This document shows, in pieces, positions 1 to 8,152 of a DNA stretch of 64,000 nucleotides. The stretch is from positions 1 to 64,000 of the forward strand of contig NZ_JAGQEG010000005.1 of assembly GCF_018305005.1 (NCBI RefSeq). Direction: 5' to 3'. The first letter of the stretch is position 1; each line of letters opens with the position of its first letter. Below the pieces are notes generated by a model, which was not told where the DNA came from, made no database searches, and worked only from the letters and a program-made list of their open reading frames with translations. The translations under genes and the position numbers were made by a program. The DNA comes from Collimonas silvisoli (GTDB taxonomy: Bacteria > Pseudomonadota > Gammaproteobacteria > Burkholderiales > Burkholderiaceae_D).

Positions 1-60
1 CAAAACACCCCAATTAATGACAGCACTATATTTTTAAGTATTTGATTTTAAATGAAATAT

Positions 61-260
61 TGGTGTGGGCGGCGGGAATCGAACCCGCGTCCGTTGCACG
101 GGGTGACGCCCGCAACAAGCGGCTTGAATCTTTTACTTCCCCCAGTACAGAGTCGCTGGCAGCAGTTCGGATTCAGAAATGCGAGAAGGGGGTAGACAGT
201 GTTTTCCGCTGTCCCTGACGTACAGATCCTGCTGTCGCAATCAGCTATCTAGTCGCCCCT
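61..260 (-). ncRNA. ssrA: tmRNA acceptor-like 3' part (5' limit uncertain)
   Basis: Read on the minus strand, the RNA ends in a T-arm (GCGGG TTCGATT CCCGC), an acceptor strand CGCCCAC and ACCA at 61. This closely matches the conserved 3' end of bacterial tmRNA. Upstream are paired segments, including GACAG/CTGTC and CCCCC/GGGGG. No tag-peptide reading frame and no matching 5' acceptor strand lie between here and the next gene. A complete one-piece tmRNA is therefore not present. The simplest explanation is the acceptor piece of a permuted two-piece tmRNA, whose coding piece would lie left of the window. A displaced 3' fragment left by an integrated element is the alternative. The 5' end at 260 is a guess. 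Confidence 0.55.
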
Positions 261-335
261 GAATAAATCAGAAAAGTGAGTGCCGGTGCAAGTTTGAAGA
301 GCAAAAAAGATTGCTGAATTTGCGAGGGTATCTAT

Positions 336-1265
336 CTACAGAGGGATCTGATCGGCTGCAGGACGCCGCGCGGCCCGTTCCTTGCGCAACAAGCGCACAC
401 TGTGCGCCGCAGTCAGCGCCACCGCGCACCAGATGGGAATATAGGTGGCCAGTTGTCCCGGCGCCATCGACTCGCCGAGGAAAATGATGGCGACGCCGAC
501 CAGCAATACCGGCTCGACGTAGCCGAGGATGCCGAACAAGGCCATCGGCAGCCGCCGGCTGGCGCCCAGGTAGGCGCCCAGCGCCACCGTGCTCAACAAA
601 CCCAGCCCCGGCAACAGGAACAGCCACATGTCCGGCCTATGGGCAATCACCGGCAAGGATGCGCGCGCATACAACATGATTGCCGCCACCGGGACCAGCA
701 AGGCAATCTCCAGCGCGAACGCCACCACCGGATCGGCATTGATCTTGCGGCGCAGGATAAAGTACGGCGGATAACCTAGCGCCACCACCAGGGTCGGCCA
801 GGCAAAGCTGCGCGTCAGCCACACCTCGTGCAATACGCCAAGCACGGCACAAGCCACCGCCAGCCATTGGAACAGATCCAGCCGTTCGTGATAATAGAAA
901 CGGCCGACCAGCACCATCGTCAACGGCAACAGAAAATAGCCGAGCGAAACTTCCAGCGCACGGCCGTGCAAAGGCGCCCACAAAAAAATCCAGGCCTGAA
1001 GCCCAAGCAGCGCCGCCACTACCATCATGGCGATACAAGTCAAGGGTTCGCGAGCGAGACGGCGCAGCAAGGCAAGCGCCTGCGGCAAGCGCTGACGCAG
1101 GACCAGCAAAGCCAGCGCGCCAGGCAGCGTCCACACCACGCGCCAGGCGAATATATCGAGGCCGTCGAGCGGCGCCAGCAATTTGGTGTAGCCGGACATC
1201 AGGGCGAACAGCATCGAAGCGCCGACCGACAAGCCAATGCCGCGCCCTATTTCATGTTGCCCCAT
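336..1265 (-). CDS. EamA/RarD-family permease
   Basis: The 309-residue, very hydrophobic protein has about ten predicted membrane helices in two halves, the usual layout of the EamA (DMT superfamily) transporters. The EamA feature of a conserved second half with a GY.EP motif is visible (GILGYVEPVLLVGVAIIFLGE, near residue 245-265). The spacing GYFLLPL in the first half resembles RarD proteins. It acts in the inner membrane as a small-molecule exporter or importer. The substrate cannot be read from sequence. It is the first protein gene after the tmRNA-like locus and ends 75 bp from it. It ends in a charged, Arg-rich cytoplasmic tail. The family call is firm; the function is not. Confidence 0.85.
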   Translation of the reverse strand: MGQHEIGRGIGLSVGASMLFALMSGYTKLLAPLDGLDIFAWRVVWTLPGALALLVLRQRLPQALALLRRLAREPLTCIAMMVVAALLGLQAWIFLWAPLHGRALEVSLGYFLLPLTMVLVGRFYYHERLDLFQWLAVACAVLGVLHEVWLTRSFAWPTLVVALGYPPYFILRRKINADPVVAFALEIALLVPVAAIMLYARASLPVIAHRPDMWLFLLPGLGLLSTVALGAYLGASRRLPMALFGILGYVEPVLLVGVAIIFLGESMAPGQLATYIPIWCAVALTAAHSVRLLRKERAARRPAADQIPL

Positions 1266-1294
1266 TTAGATCGACTGCAATTCGGCAAACATCT

Positions 1295-1498
1295 TCAATC
1301 GCTCAATGCCGCTTTGGCAGCTTGCTCCGGCGTCAGGCCGTCGTAGAACTGGTCGGTAAACCATTCCACCTGTTCTTCGATATGCTCTTGCGCCTGTTCC
1401 AAAGTCGCACCGCCAGCCACCAGAAAACCTTCGACTTCGATACACCAGTTGATCAAAGCCAGCGTTTCCGGGTCCAGCTCTTCATTCTTCTTTGCCAT
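1295..1498 (-). CDS. small acidic conserved protein of unknown function
   Basis: This 67-residue protein starts MAKKNEELDPETLAL and is rich in Glu and Asp, with no membrane segment. It reads as one compact helical domain (IEVEGFLVAGGATLEQAQEHIEEQVEWFTDQFYDG). It ends 29 bp upstream of the EamA gene on the same strand, so the two may be cotranscribed. The clean amino-acid composition and the start codon on a well-spaced purine stretch support a real gene. I do not recognise a named family and assign no function. Confidence 0.6.
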   Translation of the reverse strand: MAKKNEELDPETLALINWCIEVEGFLVAGGATLEQAQEHIEEQVEWFTDQFYDGLTPEQAAKAALSD

Positions 1499-1649
1499 TA
1501 TTTTTCCTGCTTATTTTTTCTGTTTAAACGCCGTATCGGCGCGATTTTGCCATACACCCGCTGGCCAACCCCGGCCCGCGCGGCCAGACTGCGCCGCCGG
1601 TATTCTACCCGTCTCCGCGCCGCTCAGGCTAATCATAGCCAGGCGGGGT

Positions 1650-2129
1650 TCATGAGGCGGCGTGGCTCCAGCTGCCCTGGATCCTGATTTCGCTCTTCAC
1701 CGAGCGCGCCAGAAAACACTCTTCATGCGCCTGGTGATGCAAATGCCGGAGCACGGCGTCGTCTGGAATCCTGGCGCCGGAGAAGGCCACCGCCGGCACC
1801 AGTTCAACCAGCGCTATCCAGCTTTTGCCATCCTCTCCGCGTTGCATGTGGCCTATGGCGTGGTCGACATAACGGTCGACCAGGTAGCCGGCGCTGCGCG
1901 CGATATCAAGAAACCACAACATATGGCAGCTGGATAAGGAGGCGACAAAAGCTTCTTCCGGATCGACATTGGCCGGATTCGACAAAGGCACCCTGACTAC
2001 ATGCGGTGAACTCGACGCCGGCACTACCGCACCGCCGTCGAATTGCCATTGGTGGGCGCGGCTGTAACGGTTATCAACGAATACCGCATCCGCTCGTTCC
2101 CATTCGATAGTAGCAACATGGCTGGACAT
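1650..2129 (-). CDS. OsmC-like protein
   Basis: The 159-residue protein has the OsmC/Ohr fold signature: a central helix with the redox cysteine in SLSSCHMLWFLDIARSAGY (about residues 65-85) and a second cysteine near residue 137 in HEECFLARSV. In this family the paired cysteines reduce organic hydroperoxides. The N-terminal half (VDPEEAFVASLSSCHM) is typical of the OsmC rather than the Ohr branch. It probably acts in the cytoplasm in peroxide tolerance. It stands alone between the small acidic protein and the methyltransferase, with short gaps and the same orientation. Family is secure; substrate range is not visible. Confidence 0.85.
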   Translation of the reverse strand: MSSHVATIEWERADAVFVDNRYSRAHQWQFDGGAVVPASSSPHVVRVPLSNPANVDPEEAFVASLSSCHMLWFLDIARSAGYLVDRYVDHAIGHMQRGEDGKSWIALVELVPAVAFSGARIPDDAVLRHLHHQAHEECFLARSVKSEIRIQGSWSHAAS

Positions 2130-2201
2130 GAAATCTCCTTTGAAGTTTGCGCCAGTGATGATACAGAAAGTCGCGCTATCCCGTGAACTAGCGCGGATGC
2201 T

Positions 2202-2861
2202 TTAATAAACCCCAGGAATCAGCCGCGATGTGCGGGCGCAGTAAGCTTCATACTCAGCGCCGAACTGGCTGCGCAGCAGTGCCTCCTCGGCGCGCATGCG
2301 GGCCAGCAACGGCAGGATCATGAGCGCCGTCAGCAGCACGCCGACCCCGGAACGAAAGGCCAGGGACCAGCCCAGCGAATTGACCAGAAAACCCAGATAA
2401 CTTGGGTGACGAATAACGCCATACAGGCCATCGGTGACCAGCCGATGGCCCGGCTGGATCGCCACCAAGCCGCTGAAACGGCGGCCGAGTATGAAGACCG
2501 GCCACAGCCTCAGCGCGCCGCCGACGATGAAGAGGATAACGCCCACCCAACGAACCGCATCGGCGCCGAATGTCCAGAATCCGATACGGTCGGTATAGGC
2601 CGGCAGATAGGCTTGCAGCAGCCCGATCAGTCCGATGACGGGGATAACCCAGCGGTTGCCGCGGTCCTCGCGCTCGCCGGGACTCAGATTGCCGCTGCTG
2701 AAGAGTGCCGCGCCAGCCATGATGAGGAATGCCAGGGCAACCACCAGCAGCGCCGGCTGCGAGAAAAAGGCGGCAACGCCGCCGCGGCCGAGAACGGCGA
2801 GTCCAAGATAGGCAAGGCTCGTCACGACGGTAAAGATCGCTAATCTGGGCGTGAGCTGCAT
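2202..2861 (-). CDS. isoprenylcysteine carboxyl methyltransferase-like membrane protein
   Basis: The 219-residue protein has several membrane helices. Its C-terminal half matches the ICMT/PEMT phospholipid methyltransferase family: GHRLVTDGLYGVIRHPSYLGFLVNSLGWSL (about residues 140-170), then a conserved RxxxEExLLxxxFGxEYExYxxRxxRLIPG block. RHP and the EE pair are the usual SAM-binding landmarks. Bacterial members methylate unknown lipid or quinone-like substrates in the inner membrane. Its start codon lies about 30 bp from the palindromic element, which therefore sits in its promoter region. Confidence 0.8.
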   Translation of the reverse strand: MQLTPRLAIFTVVTSLAYLGLAVLGRGGVAAFFSQPALLVVALAFLIMAGAALFSSGNLSPGEREDRGNRWVIPVIGLIGLLQAYLPAYTDRIGFWTFGADAVRWVGVILFIVGGALRLWPVFILGRRFSGLVAIQPGHRLVTDGLYGVIRHPSYLGFLVNSLGWSLAFRSGVGVLLTALMILPLLARMRAEEALLRSQFGAEYEAYCARTSRLIPGVY

Positions 2862-2889
2862 GAGCGTCTCCCTGAGATGACGTTTCTAT

Positions 2890-3020
2890 TAGAACTCATT
2901 TTATCAATATCCGTGAGTGCGAACGCGGCGTGTGGGAGGTAGTGCAAGGCGCGTCGCGCGCCTTGCCAGCGCCTCTTCTGGCAAGAACGCATCTCACGGA
3001 TATTGATAAAATGAGTTCTA
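2890..3020. repeat. 131-bp palindromic MITE-like element
   Basis: A perfect 28-bp inverted repeat has arms at 2890-2917 and 2993-3020 (left arm starts TAGAACTCATTTTATC). The outermost bases on both sides are TA, as expected for a Tc1/IS630-type target duplication. Inside is a second perfect hairpin, GCAAGGCGCG/CGCGCCTTGC at 2944-2966. There is no coding capacity. It sits between the methyltransferase start and the end of the reductase gene, where it could also act as a bidirectional terminator. Confidence 0.7.
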
Positions 3021-3052
3021 TATCTGCCCGGCCCGTTTGCTTCCGCCATCAA

Positions 3053-3976
3053 TCAGTGCTCGAGTTTCTGCTCGATCATACGCACCAGATGATAAAGCGT
3101 CTCGGTAACCGGGACTTCTATGCCGGATTCAAGCGCAAGTTCAGCAATCGCGCCATTGATCGCCCCAATCTCGGTTTTCCGGCGATGAATCACGTCTTGC
3201 AGCATGGACGGTTTGTGGTCCGCGTGTTCGGCAAATGCTTTACCTACGGATTGCCAGACCGCATCCTCATCCATCGCAATGTTTTTGCTGCGTGCAACGA
3301 GACCTGTTTCGGCGACGATACGTTGCGCCAGCAGCGGACCTGAAGCACTCGCTCCGACCTCGCCGACGGTCATCCCGGTGACGGCTGTCAAGCTGTTCAG
3401 GGCCGCATTGAACGCCACCTTTTCCCAGATGGCGCGCTCGACATCCGGATCAAGAACGCAATTGAAGCCGGCTTTGCTGAAGGCCTCCGCGATCAACTGA
3501 TTCTCCCTCCGGAGCTGCCCATCAGCGCCGTAGATCTTGACATAACCACTGCCTTTCGACGACACGCGGCCCGGTCCTTGAAGGTCGCTGGGATAATTGG
3601 TTACGCCGTGCATTACACGTTCAATCGGAATGAACTCAGCGGCTGTATCGACATTTCCCAAACCATTTTGCAAGGTTAGCAAACAGGTTCTGTCGTCGAA
3701 TAAATGGCAGACCGAATCCAGAGCGGCGGCAGTATGCAAAGTCTTGGTAAACACGATCACCAGATCCGGCCGGAAATCGATGGCATCGGCGGTGCCTGCG
3801 TTGATTTTGACAGTTTGCTCGCCCTGCTCCGTTTCAATTTTCAAGCCAGCGCTGTTAATCGCATCGATATGCTCACGCCATACATCGACCAACATTAATT
3901 CGTAACCGGCCTGCGCCAGCCTGGCGCCAAACAGGCAACCCATTGCACCAGCCCCGACTATCATTATCTTGTTCAC
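3053..3976 (-). CDS. ketopantoate reductase family protein (PanE/ApbA-like)
   Basis: The 307-residue protein begins with a Rossmann NADP motif, IVGAGAMGCLFGARLAQAG (residues 5-23). It continues with the PanE-type KT/N region (VFTKTLHTAAAL, near residue 75), the catalytic lysine region ERAIWEKVAFNAALNSLTAV (about 180-200), and the family signature SMLQD...RKTEIGAINGAI (about 260-280). True PanE reduces ketopantoate to pantoate. Many paralogs in degradation operons act on other 2-oxo acids. The gene lies 47 bp behind the aldehyde dehydrogenase in the same orientation, so a role in the aromatic pathway is possible. This cannot be shown from sequence. Confidence 0.8.
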   Translation of the reverse strand: MNKIMIVGAGAMGCLFGARLAQAGYELMLVDVWREHIDAINSAGLKIETEQGEQTVKINAGTADAIDFRPDLVIVFTKTLHTAAALDSVCHLFDDRTCLLTLQNGLGNVDTAAEFIPIERVMHGVTNYPSDLQGPGRVSSKGSGYVKIYGADGQLRRENQLIAEAFSKAGFNCVLDPDVERAIWEKVAFNAALNSLTAVTGMTVGEVGASASGPLLAQRIVAETGLVARSKNIAMDEDAVWQSVGKAFAEHADHKPSMLQDVIHRRKTEIGAINGAIAELALESGIEVPVTETLYHLVRMIEQKLEH

Positions 3977-4023
3977 GATTCATCTCCCCGCTATCGAAAT
4001 ATGGCTGCCAGATTCAGTCACGC

Positions 4024-5475
4024 TCAGAACGGATAAGCGCGCGGCGTGGTTTGCAAGGTAATCCAGCGTAAGTCGGTAAACGCATCGATACCGGCCTTGC
4101 CGCCGAAATGGCCGATGCCGCTGCCCTTGACGCCGCCGAACGGCATTTGCGGTTCGTCATGGACGGTAGCGCCGTTGATATGGCAAATGCCTGATTCAAT
4201 CCGCCCCGCTACCAATAAGGCGCGTGCGGTATCGCGGCTGAATACGGCCGACGCCAAACCGTATTCGTTATCGTTAGCGCAGGCGATTGCCTCCTCATCG
4301 CCATTGACCCTGACGATGCCTTTGACCGGCGCGAACGATTCTTCGGCGTAAATCCGCATAGCGGGCGTCACGTGGTCCAGTAGCGTGGCGGCCATCAAGC
4401 TGCTGTCGGCCTTGCCTCCGCACAGCAGCTTGGCGCCTTTGCTTAAGGCGTCGTCGATCAACGCGTTGCAACGCTCTACCGTCTTGCTGTCAACCACGGA
4501 ACCCAGCACCACCGGGCCTAAGCGCGGATCGCCCAGCGGCAGGCTGTTGGCCTTGGCGACCAGGCGCCGGACGAAATCGTCGGCAATTTTGTGATCGACG
4601 ATGATGCGTTCGGTGGACATGCAAATCTGCCCCGAATTGGCGAAAGCGCCGAAGGCAACGCCATTCACTGCGGCATCAGGGTCAGCGTCGTCCAGCACCA
4701 GCACCGGCGCCTTGCCGCCAAGCTCCAGCACTGCCGGTTTCAAATATTTTGCGCAATGCATGGCAATGATCTTTCCGACTTGCGTCGAGCCGGTGAAATT
4801 CACGCGCCGCACCGCCCGGTGCGCGATCATCGCCTCGACCACGGCGGCGGCGTCGGCCGGCGCATTGGTGACGAAATTCACCACGCCCTTCGGCAAGCCT
4901 GCCTCTTGCAATGCGGCGATGATCAGGCCATGCGTTGCCGGACAAAGCTCCGAGCCTTTCAGAACGACTGTATTGCCGCAAGCCAGCGGCACGGCGATCG
5001 CCCGCACCCCGAGAATCACCGGTGCGTTCCATGGCGCCATGCCGAGCACTACGCCGGCGGCCTGGCGCACCCCCATTGCCAGATTGCCGGGCAGGTCGGA
5101 TGGGATTACCTCACCATTGATCTGAGTAGTCAGCGCTGCGGCTTCCAACAAGGTATTGGCAGCCAGATGAACGTTGAAGCCGGCCCAGATGCCCGAAGCG
5201 CCGGTTTCCGCCGCCATGGCCGCGGCGAAAGCTTCGCCCTTGGCCTCCAGCGCGCGGGCGGCTTTGATCAGCAACGCCCGGCGCTCGCCCGGCCCGGTTG
5301 CCGACCACGCCGGAAACGCAGCGGCGGCAGCGTCGACGGCGCGCAACGCATCGGCTACGCTGGCGGCCGGCGCTCTGGTCGCTACCTGGCCATCCAGGGG
5401 ATTGCTTCTCTCAAAAGTGGCGCCATTTTCCGCTTGCGATGGCTCGCCGTTGATCAACATCGATATCGTGTTCAC
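4024..5475 (-). CDS. NAD(P)-dependent aldehyde dehydrogenase, benzaldehyde/vanillin/salicylaldehyde type
   Basis: The 483-residue protein is a complete class-3-like aldehyde dehydrogenase. The oxyanion Asn150 (MAPWNAP), cofactor Lys173 (VVLKGSE), general base Glu251 (LELGGKAP) and nucleophile Cys285 (SGQICMS) are all present. The C-terminal MPFGGVKGSGIGHFGG block is typical of salicylaldehyde, vanillin and benzaldehyde dehydrogenases. It lies 26 bp behind the benzoylformate decarboxylase gene on the same strand. Benzaldehyde made by that enzyme is therefore the likeliest substrate, giving benzoate. The exact aldehyde is an inference from context. It is cytoplasmic and probably forms an operon with the decarboxylase. 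Confidence 0.88.
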   Translation of the reverse strand: MNTISMLINGEPSQAENGATFERSNPLDGQVATRAPAASVADALRAVDAAAAAFPAWSATGPGERRALLIKAARALEAKGEAFAAAMAAETGASGIWAGFNVHLAANTLLEAAALTTQINGEVIPSDLPGNLAMGVRQAAGVVLGMAPWNAPVILGVRAIAVPLACGNTVVLKGSELCPATHGLIIAALQEAGLPKGVVNFVTNAPADAAAVVEAMIAHRAVRRVNFTGSTQVGKIIAMHCAKYLKPAVLELGGKAPVLVLDDADPDAAVNGVAFGAFANSGQICMSTERIIVDHKIADDFVRRLVAKANSLPLGDPRLGPVVLGSVVDSKTVERCNALIDDALSKGAKLLCGGKADSSLMAATLLDHVTPAMRIYAEESFAPVKGIVRVNGDEEAIACANDNEYGLASAVFSRDTARALLVAGRIESGICHINGATVHDEPQMPFGGVKGSGIGHFGGKAGIDAFTDLRWITLQTTPRAYPF

Positions 5476-5501
5476 GATCTATCTCCTTTATTGCGATTGT
5501 T

Positions 5502-7109
5502 TTATGCGACCTCGACTTCGACCAGCACCGGTGTCGACGAATGCAACGCTTGCTGCAGAGCGTCGCGCAAAAGCGCTGCATCCGTCACGCGTACCGCCTG
5601 GCACCCGAGTCCCTTGCCAAGCGCCACGAAATCGATCGCCGGAAGCTCAGTCCCTTGCACCACGTCGCTATCGGTGAAGCCAAAAACCGGCGCAAAATCC
5701 TGCAATGCCGCGTAGCGCCGGTTATTCAGAATCAGGAACACGATCGGCAGTTTCAATTGCGCAGCGGTCCACAGCGACTGGATCGAATACATGCTGGAAC
5801 CATCGCCAAAAATGCCGACGACGCGCACGCCGGGTTTGCCCAGCGCCACGCCTACCGCCGCCGGCATGCCGTAGCCGAGGCCGCCGCTATCCATCGTGAA
5901 GAATCCCTCGCTGCGCGTGATGGGCAGATAAGTCTGCAGCACCGGGCGGGCGCTGGGTGCTTCTTCCACCACGATGTCAGCCGGATCGCGCAGCTCTGCC
6001 AAGGTCTGCATGACATACGCCACGGATATCCGCCCGGATGGCTCGGCGCGTACGCGCTCAGGCCGCGCGGCAGGCAAAGCGCGCGGCGGCGGTGCTGAAA
6101 CAGCCATCAAATCGAGCACGCTCAAGCGTATGCTGCCGACTGCCGAGGTACCGATTGGGGTCCAGGCGGCGGTAGCCGGATCGTCGGTGAGTTGGCATAG
6201 CGTGGCGCCTGGCGGAATGTACGGCCCGCTGCCTTCGACGTGATAAATAAAAGCCGGAGCGCCAAGGGCGAAAATGCAGTCATGCCCATCCAGCAAACCG
6301 ACTATCTTTTCGCGCATCGCCGGCAGGAAGCCGGCAAACAAACGATGGTTTTCAGGGAAACTGCAACGGCCCGACATGGGCGCCGCCCAGACCCTGGCGT
6401 TGTGCTTTTCCGCCAGTTGCACCACGGCGTCCCAGGCGTTGTCGCGATCGACCGCGGCGCCCACCACGAATGCCGGACGCTGGCTGGCGTCCAGCGCAGC
6501 AGCTATCTGATCCAGCATCAAAGGCTCCGCCCTTAATTCGGTGCTGACTATGCGCGCCGGCAGCAATTGCGCGGGCTGATCCCAATCGTCCACCGGAATC
6601 GACACCAATACCGGGCCACGCGGCGGCATCATCGCTATGTAGTAGGCACGCGCCATGGCCAAAGGCACATCTTCGGCGCGAGCCGGTTCAATGCTCCATT
6701 TGACGTAAGGCTTGGGCAATTCTGTTGCCTGTGCCGACGATAGGAAGGGATCGAGCGACAATATCGACCGGGCTTGTTGTCCGGCGGTGATCACCATAGG
6801 CGTGCGGTTCTTGTATGCGGTGAAAATATTGCCCATCGCGTTGCCGACGCCGGCGGCTGAATGCAAGTTCACCAATGAAGCATTGCGCGTGGCCTGGGCG
6901 TAACCGTCGGCCATGCCGACTACTACCGCCTCCTGCAGGCCAAGCACATAACGAAAATCCTCAGGGAAATTGCGGAACATCGGCAGTTCCGTCGAGCCTG
7001 GATTGCCGAACACGGAAGTCATGCCGAATTGACGCATCAGATCGATCACCGCGTCACGCACGGTAATCGATGCAACCGGCGATATATTTGTATTGGAAGT
7101 GCTGCTCAC
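5502..7109 (-). CDS. mdlC: benzoylformate decarboxylase (ThDP-dependent)
   Basis: This 535-residue ThDP enzyme keeps the active-site set known from Pseudomonas putida benzoylformate decarboxylase, shifted by about 13 residues: Ser39 (FGNPGSTE), Glu60 (LGLQEA), His83 (LHSAAGVGNAMG) and a late His290 (FIYHVEGSGPY). The ThDP/Mg motif runs from GDGS (435-438) to NN (462-463). The reaction is benzoylformate to benzaldehyde plus CO2, the third step of mandelate breakdown. The aldehyde dehydrogenase follows directly. The LysR gene is divergent across a 128-bp spacer, the usual place for inducer-dependent activation. No mandelate racemase or dehydrogenase is present, so the upstream substrate may differ. 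Confidence 0.88.
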   Translation of the reverse strand: MSSTSNTNISPVASITVRDAVIDLMRQFGMTSVFGNPGSTELPMFRNFPEDFRYVLGLQEAVVVGMADGYAQATRNASLVNLHSAAGVGNAMGNIFTAYKNRTPMVITAGQQARSILSLDPFLSSAQATELPKPYVKWSIEPARAEDVPLAMARAYYIAMMPPRGPVLVSIPVDDWDQPAQLLPARIVSTELRAEPLMLDQIAAALDASQRPAFVVGAAVDRDNAWDAVVQLAEKHNARVWAAPMSGRCSFPENHRLFAGFLPAMREKIVGLLDGHDCIFALGAPAFIYHVEGSGPYIPPGATLCQLTDDPATAAWTPIGTSAVGSIRLSVLDLMAVSAPPPRALPAARPERVRAEPSGRISVAYVMQTLAELRDPADIVVEEAPSARPVLQTYLPITRSEGFFTMDSGGLGYGMPAAVGVALGKPGVRVVGIFGDGSSMYSIQSLWTAAQLKLPIVFLILNNRRYAALQDFAPVFGFTDSDVVQGTELPAIDFVALGKGLGCQAVRVTDAALLRDALQQALHSSTPVLVEVEVA

Positions 7110-7245
7110 AAAATCTCCTATCGGGCTATCGGATTAGGTACGCGCCTCGAAAAAAAGCGCGGCTTCAAGGTGCCAGTATGAAAGCAAGCCTCATGTTTTG
7201 AAATTGCCTTTTATAAGAAAAGACATTACGATCAAGCATGACTTT
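7110..7245. promoter_or_regulatory. divergent mdlC/lysR control region
   Basis: This 128-bp spacer plus the first codons of lysR contains AT-rich stretches around 7195-7230 (GAAATTGCCTTTTATAAG...AAGACATTACG). A close copy occurs at 9727-9780 upstream of the permease gene. Conservation of a non-coding block at two promoters of one locus points to the LysR binding site. The exact T-N11-A box was not resolved. Confidence 0.5.
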
Positions 7246-8143
7246 CGATCTCCGCCAGTTAACCGCATTTACCACCATCGTAGCCACCGGCAGCTTGGGC
7301 CGCAGTGCCGATGCGCTGCACGTGACGCAGCCGGCCCTGAGCCGTACTATCAAGCGCCTTGAAGAACAGGTCGGCGCACCGTTATTCGAACGCCACTCAA
7401 AAGGCATGCAACTCACCGAGATCGGCCGCGCCCTGCTGCCGCACGCCACCTTGCTGCTGCGCGAAGCCGAACACGCAACCGAAGAAATCGACGCCATGCG
7501 CGGCTTGGTCAAAGGCACCATCAGGGTCGGTGCGGTAGGCAGCATCGCCAGCCAGGTATTGCCGCAGGCAATCGGAGAGGTGCTGAAAAAATGGCCAACC
7601 CTGCACGTCCATGTGATCGAAGGCGTATGGGATCGCCTGACCGACGCACTGGTCAAACACGAGGTCGATCTGGCGCTTGGCATGTCGGTTGCTGACACCG
7701 ACGAGATCTGCGCCATCGGCGATTGCCGCTGGGAAGACCGCAGCCATGTGGTTGCCGCAATCGGCCACCCGTTGCGCAACAATCCCACACTCAAACTGGC
7801 CGACACCTTAACTCAGCAGTGGGCCATGCCGCCACAGGGAACCGGCCCGTTTGAGCAAATGCGGCAAGTGTTCAGCGCGCACGGTTTGGCAATGCCAGAC
7901 ATCGCGGTCGAAACCCGGTCGATCACTGTCTTGAAAAGCCTGGTGACGCGTTCCGGCTTCCTGAGCTGGATGCCGGAACCCATGTATGATGCGGACCACC
8001 AGGCGCGGCTGATTGATGCACTCGCGATTTCCGGCGTCATGGCCAGCAGAACGCTGACCGCCTTTCGCCGGCGGCACGGCATTTTGCCGGACCCCGCGGT
8101 CAAGTTGCTGGAGCAACTGCGATTGCTTGCAGTTGCTCCTTGA
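7238..8143 (+). CDS. LysR-family transcriptional regulator of the aromatic locus
   Basis: The 301-residue protein starts with the LysR winged helix-turn-helix (FDLRQLTAFTTIVATGSLGRSADALHVTQPALSRTIKRLEEQVGAPLF, residues 3-51). The periplasmic-binding-protein-like effector domain begins near residue 93 (GTIRVGAVGSIASQVLPQAI). It is divergent from mdlC and convergent with the MFS permease, which ends 10 bp away. It probably senses an aromatic acid and activates mdlC-aldehyde dehydrogenase and the permease. The duplicated promoter block ahead of both units supports this. The effector is unknown. Confidence 0.88.
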   Translation: MTFDLRQLTAFTTIVATGSLGRSADALHVTQPALSRTIKRLEEQVGAPLFERHSKGMQLTEIGRALLPHATLLLREAEHATEEIDAMRGLVKGTIRVGAVGSIASQVLPQAIGEVLKKWPTLHVHVIEGVWDRLTDALVKHEVDLALGMSVADTDEICAIGDCRWEDRSHVVAAIGHPLRNNPTLKLADTLTQQWAMPPQGTGPFEQMRQVFSAHGLAMPDIAVETRSITVLKSLVTRSGFLSWMPEPMYDADHQARLIDALAISGVMASRTLTAFRRRHGILPDPAVKLLEQLRLLAVAP

Positions 8144-8152
8144 CACAATAAT

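Noticed and set aside
61-420. A complete one-piece tmRNA reaching into the EamA gene
   Set aside because: A normal length would overlap the transporter's coding end, and no tag frame or complementary 5' acceptor strand is present.
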